A stretch of 29,009 bases of DNA from positions 1 to 29,009 of the IMG/VR virus record IMGVR_UViG_3300030090_004646. One strand, 5' to 3'. Below the pieces are notes generated by a model that worked only from the letters and a program-made list of their open reading frames with translations, searched no databases and was not told where the DNA came from. This DNA is from a virus. Position numbers and translations under genes: made by a program. Of this stretch, positions 28,442 to 29,009 are shown piece after piece (positions within the stretch are counted from its first letter, which is position 1; every line of letters begins with the position of its first letter).

Positions 28442-29009
28442 CTATACCTTCATAATCTTTTCTCCCCTCTTTTTAATATTAGCTTTGACACGTTCAAGTG
28501 CAGAAGGACCTTTGTTTACCTTGCGTAATTTCTTCATTTCTTCACTTGGTGGGTATGAACTTGCATCTTTCTTATCCTTAGATGGTTTTACCATTCCCAT
28601 ATCTCTTGCATGATCATATCCTTCCTCATTTACTGAAGATGGTGTAGCATCAACTGGTTTTTTCTCATCTTCTATTGGATGTTCAATGACTTTACCATCA
28701 GCATCTTTCTCATGATGTTCCTTATAAGATCCAATAACTTTCTTTTTGTCAGCAGCAGTATAAGGTGCAGCACCTGGTTTACCTGCACTGTACTGACGTT
28801 TTCTAGCAGCAATTACATCAGGAGAAGGTTTCTTTGCTTGTCTCTCCTTTGCAGCCTTCATAGCATTTGCCTTATTAATAGCATCATTTCTTGCTACGTT
28901 AGGGTGTACTTCTTCATCAACTTCTTCACTTGGATCAAATCCCATCTTAAGACCCATTGCTCTCAACTTATTTCTTTTGAGATTCATTCGAGTTCCAACT
29001 TCTCTAGAG
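28442..29009 (-). CDS. Charged phage protein, possibly continuing past the window edge
   Basis: The ATG at 28987 gives 181 residues (MNLKRNKLRAMGLKMGFDPS), but the frame stays open to the window end (SREVGTR before MNLKR), so the true start may lie outside. The protein is very rich in Lys, Glu, Asp, Ala and Pro, with almost no hydrophobic core, so it should be largely disordered or an extended helix. Lys-rich blocks (AKKPSPDVIAARKRQYSAGK, then KKKVIGSYKEHHEK) alternate with acidic ones. It has no recognised domain; its place near a late-promoter gene suggests a virion or assembly protein. Function unknown. Confidence 0.6.
   Translation of the reverse strand, partial: SREVGTRMNLKRNKLRAMGLKMGFDPSEEVDEEVHPNVARNDAINKANAMKAAKERQAKKPSPDVIAARKRQYSAGKPGAAPYTAADKKKVIGSYKEHHEKDADGKVIEHPIEDEKKPVDATPSSVNEEGYDHARDMGMVKPSKDKKDASSYPPSEEMKKLRKVNKGPSALERVKANIKKRGEKIMKV

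Noticed and set aside
1-29009. tRNA genes, CRISPR arrays, insertion sequences, attachment sites
   Set aside because: Intergenic gaps are nearly all under 130 bases and none shows a cloverleaf, regularly spaced repeats, terminal inverted repeats or a transposase or integrase gene.

Overview
The window looks like part of the genome of a T4-like cyanophage (a marine myovirus infecting Prochlorococcus or Synechococcus). The evidence is the mix of T4-type replication genes (gp61-like primase, class I ribonucleotide reductase NrdA/NrdB), several high-light-inducible (hli) protein genes, a T4-type late promoter in front of a likely virion protein, AT-rich and tightly packed genes with many 1-14 base overlaps, and almost no intergenic space. 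No stretch longer than about 130 bases lacks a gene. I saw no tRNA, rRNA, CRISPR array or insertion sequence.

Region 1 (18-1481, minus strand) is a host-derived photosynthesis/stress island: four small hli proteins, two other tiny membrane proteins and a peroxiredoxin, read from a perfect-consensus sigma70-type promoter at 1509-1537. Region 2 (1608-3247, plus strand) holds the only plus-strand genes: three proteins with signal peptides, the last two overlapping by 166 bases in different frames. Region 3 (3248-5582, minus) is a run of mostly small membrane proteins, several shorter than 60 residues and linked by ATGA overlaps. One of them closely resembles the cyanobacterial NDH-1 subunit NdhS.

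Region 4 (5603-20547, minus) is the most striking part: about 15 kb of carbohydrate genes. Upstream members make or modify activated sugars: a cupin-type mannose-6-phosphate isomerase, a dTDP-glucose 4,6-dehydratase (RmlB type), a GDP-mannose 3,5-epimerase, two further SDR epimerase/reductases, a PMP/[2Fe-2S] 3-dehydrase of the E1/RfbH type and a sugar methyltransferase-like protein. Downstream members transfer sugars: GT17, two GT11-like, DUF5672, a GT-B-like protein, GT2, a DxD transferase and GT25. Two 2OG-Fe(II) oxygenases lie nearby. The block is divided by promoters at 20863-20891, 18442-18470 and 17468-17496, the last interleaved with a terminator. The set suggests a phage-run glycan pathway that alters host surface polysaccharide or decorates the virion.

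Region 5 (20504-27599) has small phage proteins, a second oxygenase, a GIY-YIG-like nuclease and the nrdB-nrdA-primase block, with a perfect sigma70 promoter at 26710-26738 ahead of the primase. Region 6 (27610-29009) is late/structural: a likely virion protein behind a TATAAATA late promoter, a rho-independent terminator, a small conserved protein preceded by a 16-base palindrome, and a charged protein that may continue past the window edge. All family calls come from reading motifs by eye; no database search was run.
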